Positions 60,252 through 64,000 of a DNA stretch of 64,000 nucleotides are shown piece by piece. A model generated the notes under the pieces. That model saw only the letters and a program-made list of their open reading frames with translations. It was not told where the DNA came from and did not search any database. The position numbers and the translations under genes were made by a program. Origin of the DNA: Citrobacter amalonaticus Y19 (GTDB taxonomy: Bacteria > Pseudomonadota > Gammaproteobacteria > Enterobacterales > Enterobacteriaceae); contig NZ_CP011132.1 of assembly GCF_000981805.1 (NCBI RefSeq), positions 62,001 to 126,000 on the forward strand. The letters run 5' to 3'. Within the stretch, counting starts at the first letter, position 1, and each line of letters opens with the position of its first letter.

Positions 60252-61151
60252 TTACGCGTTAGCGAAGCGCATGGACAGGTCGAGCGCCCGGAGATGCTTG
60301 GTGAGTGCGCCAACTGAGATAAAGTCGACGCCGGTTTCAGCAAATTCACGCAGCGTTTCGTTGGTCACGTTGCCAGACACTTCCAGCCGCGCCTGGCCGT
60401 TGGTCCGTTTGACGGCTTCACGCATTTGCTCCGTTTCAAAGTTGTCCAGCATGATGATGTCGGCACCGGCTTTCAGCGCGTCATCCAGTTCATCCAGATT
60501 TTCAACTTCGACTTCCACAGGCACATCCGGATGCAGCCAGAAAGCTTTCTCAACAGCCTGACGCACTGAGCCGGAAGCAATAATGTGGTTCTCTTTGATC
60601 AGGAACGCATCGGAAAGACCCAGACGATGATTCGCGCCGCCGCCGCAGAGCACGGCATATTTCAGCGCGGTACGCAGCCCCGGCAGGGTTTTACGCGTGT
60701 CCAGCAGTTGGGTCTTTGTGCCCGCCAGGATATCAACGTACTTACGCACTTCGCTGGCGACACCTGACAGGGTCTGCACGAAGTTCAGCGCGGTGCGCTC
60801 GCCGGTCAGTAACACGCGAGAGGGACCGTCCAGCTCAAACAGTGGTTGATTCGCCTTGATGCTGTCGCCGTCTTCCACATGCCAGTGGATACTGACATCG
60901 TCGCCAGCCAGTTGAATAAAGACCTCTTCGACCCAGCGTTTGCCACAAAAAATGCCGTCTTCACGGGTGATGACGGTGGCATGAGAACGGGCGTTCTCCG
61001 GTAACAGTTGAGCCGTAATATCGTTGCTGGCATCCACTTCACCGCCTAAATCTTCACGCAGCGCCTGGGCGACAACGTTTGGGATATCCAGGTTAATACG
61101 TTCCAACAGCGCGTCACGTCGGTAGTCAGGGTTATAGCGGCGAGGCGGCAT
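60252..61151 (-). CDS. nadC: Nicotinate-nucleotide pyrophosphorylase (carboxylating), quinolinate phosphoribosyltransferase
   Basis: NadC converts quinolinate and PRPP to nicotinate mononucleotide in de novo NAD synthesis. The 299-residue protein begins MPPRRYNPDYRRD and has the quinolinate-binding DTRKTLPGLR and KENHI segments and the C-terminal barrel EVSGNVT...GVDFISVGALTK. ATG at 61151 fits the family; the frame is open 14 codons farther. Divergent to ampD. Confidence 0.97.
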   Translation of the reverse strand: MPPRRYNPDYRRDALLERINLDIPNVVAQALREDLGGEVDASNDITAQLLPENARSHATVITREDGIFCGKRWVEEVFIQLAGDDVSIHWHVEDGDSIKANQPLFELDGPSRVLLTGERTALNFVQTLSGVASEVRKYVDILAGTKTQLLDTRKTLPGLRTALKYAVLCGGGANHRLGLSDAFLIKENHIIASGSVRQAVEKAFWLHPDVPVEVEVENLDELDDALKAGADIIMLDNFETEQMREAVKRTNGQARLEVSGNVTNETLREFAETGVDFISVGALTKHLRALDLSMRFANA

Positions 61152-61238
61152 GAGAAAACTCCAAATTGCTAACGAATCATAAGGTAGAAACATGCTACTC
61201 TGAAGCGGCTATAAGCACCACTCAAAAGGAGATTCAGC

Positions 61239-61802
61239 ATGTTGTTAGACAAGGGCTGGCTGGCAGAAGCGCGTCGCGTTCCTTCTCCGCATTACGATTG
61301 CCGCCCGGATGATGAAGTCCCTTCTTTGCTGGTGGTGCACAATATCAGCCTGCCGCCCGGCGAATTTGGCGGTCCGTGGATTGACGCACTATTCACCGGA
61401 ACGATTGATCCCAACGCCCATCCTTTTTTTGCCGACATTGCGCACCTTCGCGTTTCCGCCCATTGTCTGATTCGCCGCGATGGCGAAATCGTTCAGTATG
61501 TTCCTTTCGATAAGCGTGCGTGGCATGCCGGTGTGTCGAGCTATCATGGGCGTGAACGCTGCAATGATTTTTCGATTGGCATTGAGCTGGAAGGGACCGA
61601 TACGCTGGCCTACACCGATGCTCAGTACCAACAACTGGCAGCCGTCACGCGTGTTTTGATAAAGATTTACCCGGCCGTTGCCGACAACATAACCGGGCAC
61701 TGCGATATTGCGCCTGAGCGTAAGACCGATCCCGGTCCGGCTTTTGACTGGGCAAGGTTTCGCGCACTGGTCACCGCCTCGTCAGATAAGGAGATGACAT
61801 GA
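61239..61802 (+). CDS. ampD: 1,6-anhydro-N-acetylmuramyl-L-alanine amidase AmpD
   Basis: AmpD is a cytoplasmic zinc amidase that cleaves the peptide from anhydro-muropeptides during wall recycling and thereby keeps ampC beta-lactamase induction low where AmpR is present. The 187 residues show zinc ligands His34 (LVVHNIS), His154 and Asp164 (GHCDIAPERKTDPGP). AAGGAG gives a strong ribosome binding site. It overlaps ampE as ATGA. Confidence 0.97.
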   Translation: MLLDKGWLAEARRVPSPHYDCRPDDEVPSLLVVHNISLPPGEFGGPWIDALFTGTIDPNAHPFFADIAHLRVSAHCLIRRDGEIVQYVPFDKRAWHAGVSSYHGRERCNDFSIGIELEGTDTLAYTDAQYQQLAAVTRVLIKIYPAVADNITGHCDIAPERKTDPGPAFDWARFRALVTASSDKEMT

Positions 61803-62653
61803 CGCTATTTACGACATTACTGGTGCTGCTCGTCGAGCGCCTGTTTAAGCTGGGCGAACACTGGCAGTTCGATCACCGTTTAGACGCTTTTTTCCGCCGG
61901 GTCAAACGCTTCTCGGTGACGCGAACGCTGGGGATGATGATCATCGCGATGGTGGTCACGTTCCTGTTGCTACGCGCGCTGGAAGGTCTGTTATTTAATG
62001 TACCGACGGTCGTGGCGTGGATTCTGATCGGGCTACTGTGTATCGGCGCGGGTAAAGTGCGGATGCACTATCATGCCTATCTTAACGCGGCGGCGCGCGA
62101 TGATGCGCATGCCCGAACGGCGATGGCCAGCGAACTGACGATGATTCATGGCGTCCCACCGGATTGCAATGAGCGTGAGTTTTTGCGTGAACTGCAAAAC
62201 GCGCTGCTGTGGATCAACTTCCGTTTCTATATCGCACCGTTGTTCTGGCTGATCGTCGGCGGTCCGTGGGGGCCGGTACTGCTGGTGGGCTACGCCTTCC
62301 TGCGTTCGTGGCAGTCCTGGCTGGCGCGTTATCAGACGCCGCATGAGCGTTTACAGTCCGGTATCGATGCCATTCTTCATGTTCTGGACTGGATCCCGGT
62401 ACGTCTGGCGGGCGTGGTGTATGCCCTGATCGGCCATGGCGAAAAAGCGTTGCCCGCGTGGTTTGCTTCGCTGGCGGATTTGCACACCTCGCAGTATCAG
62501 GTATTAACGCGCCTGGCGCAGTTCTCACTGGCGCGTGAGCCGCATACCGATAAGGTTGAAACGCCGAAAGCGGCGGTTTCTATGGCGAAGAAAACGTCGT
62601 TTGCCTTAGTGGTGGTGATTGCCGTGCTGACCATTTACGGCACGTTGATTTAA
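61799..62653 (+). CDS. ampE: Inner membrane regulatory protein AmpE
   Basis: AmpE is a membrane protein of the CbiB-like family, cotranscribed with ampD. Its biochemical role is not clear; a sensory role in beta-lactamase regulation was proposed. The 284 residues contain about four hydrophobic segments, one being the last 20 residues (TSFALVVVIAVLTIYGTLI). The family TLFTTLLVLLVERLFKLGEHW start is present. Confidence 0.95.
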   Translation: MTLFTTLLVLLVERLFKLGEHWQFDHRLDAFFRRVKRFSVTRTLGMMIIAMVVTFLLLRALEGLLFNVPTVVAWILIGLLCIGAGKVRMHYHAYLNAAARDDAHARTAMASELTMIHGVPPDCNEREFLRELQNALLWINFRFYIAPLFWLIVGGPWGPVLLVGYAFLRSWQSWLARYQTPHERLQSGIDAILHVLDWIPVRLAGVVYALIGHGEKALPAWFASLADLHTSQYQVLTRLAQFSLAREPHTDKVETPKAAVSMAKKTSFALVVVIAVLTIYGTLI

Positions 62654-62667
62654 CGTATCGGCAGGAC

Positions 62668-62693
62668 GCCCGGTAAACAACAGGCTACCGGGC
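62668..62693. terminator. Terminator-like hairpin between ampE and the glycosidase gene
   Basis: An 8-bp stem GCCCGGTA/TACCGGGC with a 10-base loop lies in the 46-base gap between the convergent genes. It is not followed by a clear T run on either strand. Confidence 0.5.
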
Positions 62694-62699
62694 AATCTC

Positions 62700-63650
62700 T
62701 TAAAGCGTATCCGCGGGCGGGATGCCGAAGTCTGGCATCCCGTTTTCATCCCAACGAATCAGTTTAAGACGGGTATGGCGATTAGGATCGTAGAGCGGAT
62801 CGCCTTCAATTTCAGTATAGTTGCGTGCGTGATACACCAGCACGTCATCGCCCTCCGGTGTTTGGGTAAAGCTGTTGTGCCCGGGCCCATACTGACGATT
62901 TTCCCTGCTGGTAGTAAACACTGGCTGTGGGGATTTGTGCCAGTTTGCCGGATTCAGCGGATCGGCGTGGATATCTATCCATAACAATCCCATGCAGTAG
63001 TTTTCGTCCGTGGCGCTTGCGGAGTAGCTGATGAACAGCCTGTCACCGTGAGTTAACACAGCTGGCCCCTCATTGACCCAAAAACCCCGACACTCCCAGT
63101 CGTACTCCGGTTTGCTGAGCATCACCGGCTGGCCTTTAATCGTCCAGGGATTGTCCAGTTCCGCCAGATAAATGTTGGAGTTACCGGTGATATCGGGCGA
63201 TTTTTGCGCCCACAGATACCATTGCTTTCCCTGATGGCGGAACGTTGTGGCATCGAGCGCAAAGGTATCAAACGGTGTTTTCACCTGACCTTTTTCGACC
63301 CAGTGTCCGGTGAGTGGATCGGTATTCGTGCACTCCAGCGCGTACATCCGGTGCTGAAACATACCCAGTTTATCGAGCGCCTGAGTAGGGGCGGCGGCAA
63401 AGTAGATTATCCACCTGCCGTCGAGGTGATGAATTTCCGGTGCCCAGATCAGTTCGCTCATCGGACCCTGTTCGGGTTTGCGCCAGACAACAACGGGCGT
63501 TGCCGTGCGCAATCCTTCCAGTGAATCCGCCCGGCGGATTTCCAGCCGGTCATATTCCGGCACTGAGGCAATAAAATAGTAGTCACTGCCGTCGCGCAGG
63601 ATAAACGGATCGGCGCGTTGTTCAATAAACGGGTTGGGCCAGTTTTGCAT
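62700..63650 (-). CDS. Glycoside hydrolase family 43 protein (probable arabinosidase/xylosidase)
   Basis: A 316-residue protein of the GH43 five-bladed beta-propeller family, without signal peptide, so a cytoplasmic enzyme. The catalytic triad expected for the family is seen: Asp14 (RADPFI), Asp133 (ALDATTF) and Glu194 (NEGPAV); His258 in YGPGHNSF would bind the central metal ion. GH43 enzymes release arabinose or xylose from oligosaccharides; the substrate here is not known. Its ATG overlaps the stop of the upstream transporter gene (TGATG), so the two form an uptake-and-cleavage pair. E. coli K-12 has no gene here; aroP follows ampE. Confidence 0.88.
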   Translation of the reverse strand: MQNWPNPFIEQRADPFILRDGSDYYFIASVPEYDRLEIRRADSLEGLRTATPVVVWRKPEQGPMSELIWAPEIHHLDGRWIIYFAAAPTQALDKLGMFQHRMYALECTNTDPLTGHWVEKGQVKTPFDTFALDATTFRHQGKQWYLWAQKSPDITGNSNIYLAELDNPWTIKGQPVMLSKPEYDWECRGFWVNEGPAVLTHGDRLFISYSASATDENYCMGLLWIDIHADPLNPANWHKSPQPVFTTSRENRQYGPGHNSFTQTPEGDDVLVYHARNYTEIEGDPLYDPNRHTRLKLIRWDENGMPDFGIPPADTL

Positions 63651-64000
63651 CAGGCTTTCCTTACGGTTTCAGTGGCTTTCAGATCCTGATAATCATTGAG
63701 TTCGCGGTAGTTGGTGCGGCGTTTTTCCAGATCGTCCTGAATCTGTTTCATCAGTTCGCGGTCAACTTTCAGCAGACGCACCACGCCGGCGGTAATCAGG
63801 TAGCCGACACCCGGAATCACGGTAAAGAGCAACACGATGCCGTTGATGGCGGAATCGCTTTGTGCTTTTGCCCCTGCATCGTAGCCGTACCACGAGAGCA
63901 GGAAACCGACCATCGCGCCGGCAATCGCCAGACCGAGCTTCAGGAAGAACAGGTTGCCCGAGAAGCTGATACCGGTAATACGCTTGCCCGTTTTCCATTC
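63650..64000 (-). CDS. GPH-family oligosaccharide:cation symporter (C-terminal part, cut by window end)
   Basis: The last 116 codons of a membrane transporter, open to the window edge. Two hydrophobic segments (FFLKLGLAIAGAMVGFLLSWYGYD and INGIVLLFTVIPGVGYLITAGVV) precede a basic, charged cytoplasmic tail with ELMKQIQDDLEKRR, typical of the glycoside-pentoside-hexuronide (XylP/YagG/YicJ-like) family ending. The coupling to a GH43 glycosidase supports transport of a pentose-containing oligosaccharide. The N-terminal three quarters and the promoter are outside the window. Confidence 0.8.
   Translation of the reverse strand, partial: EWKTGKRITGISFSGNLFFLKLGLAIAGAMVGFLLSWYGYDAGAKAQSDSAINGIVLLFTVIPGVGYLITAGVVRLLKVDRELMKQIQDDLEKRRTNYRELNDYQDLKATETVRKA

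Noticed and set aside
1..64000. Search for a defence system, prophage, integron, CRISPR array or biosynthetic cluster
   Set aside because: All sizeable open frames are accounted for by core enterobacterial genes; no integrase, transposase, repeat-spacer array or clustered unknown genes were seen.

Overview
The window is a contiguous piece of an enterobacterial chromosome. Gene content, gene order and protein sequences closely match the Escherichia coli K-12 segment running from lptD to ampE. Small differences suggest a Citrobacter- or Salmonella-like relative rather than E. coli itself: no genes between djlA and rluA, a divergent SgrT C-terminus, and a glycoside hydrolase/sugar transporter pair after ampE where K-12 has aroP. 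The genus is an inference, not something the sequence proves. I see no phage, IS element, CRISPR array, tRNA or rRNA, and no candidate for a previously undescribed multi-gene system. The unusual signals are small and mostly regulatory or RNA-level.

Layout. Positions 1-8510: outer membrane and nucleic acid functions (partial lptD, djlA, rluA, rapA, SOS-controlled polB). Positions 8525-13831: the L-arabinose regulon (araBAD, its AraC/CRP control region, divergent araC), then yabI. Positions 14750-18132: thiBPQ thiamine importer under a TPP riboswitch. Positions 18173-21327: the sugar-phosphate stress module (sgrR, dual-function RNA sgrS/sgrT, setA). Positions 21417-30421: branched-chain amino acid block (leuLABCD with attenuator, leuO, ilvIH). 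Then cra (30602-31606).

Positions 32135-50058 hold the complete division and cell wall (dcw) cluster on the plus strand: mraZ, rsmH, ftsL, ftsI, murE, murF, mraY, murD, ftsW, murG, murC, ddlB, ftsQ, ftsA, ftsZ, lpxC. Genes overlap or nearly touch, implying translational coupling. secM-secA follows, with the translation-arrest peptide that couples SecA synthesis to secretion, then mutT. On the minus strand come coaE-zapD-yacG and, beyond guaC, the type IV pilus-like genes ppdD-hofB-hofC. nadC, the ampDE operon and a GH43 glycosidase/GPH transporter pair (cut by the window end) finish the window.

Non-coding structure includes REP/BIME elements at five places (one a perfect 36-bp-arm palindrome between araA and araD), several hairpin terminators, the leu attenuator, the THI element, the araI/O1/O2 sites, a LexA box and the MraZ operator repeats. 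The most curious coding-level signals are a roughly 62-codon island inside ftsI that uses no CTG leucine codon, and two eight-base G tracts, in murF and thiP. Comparisons to E. coli proteins are from memory of those families; no searches were run.
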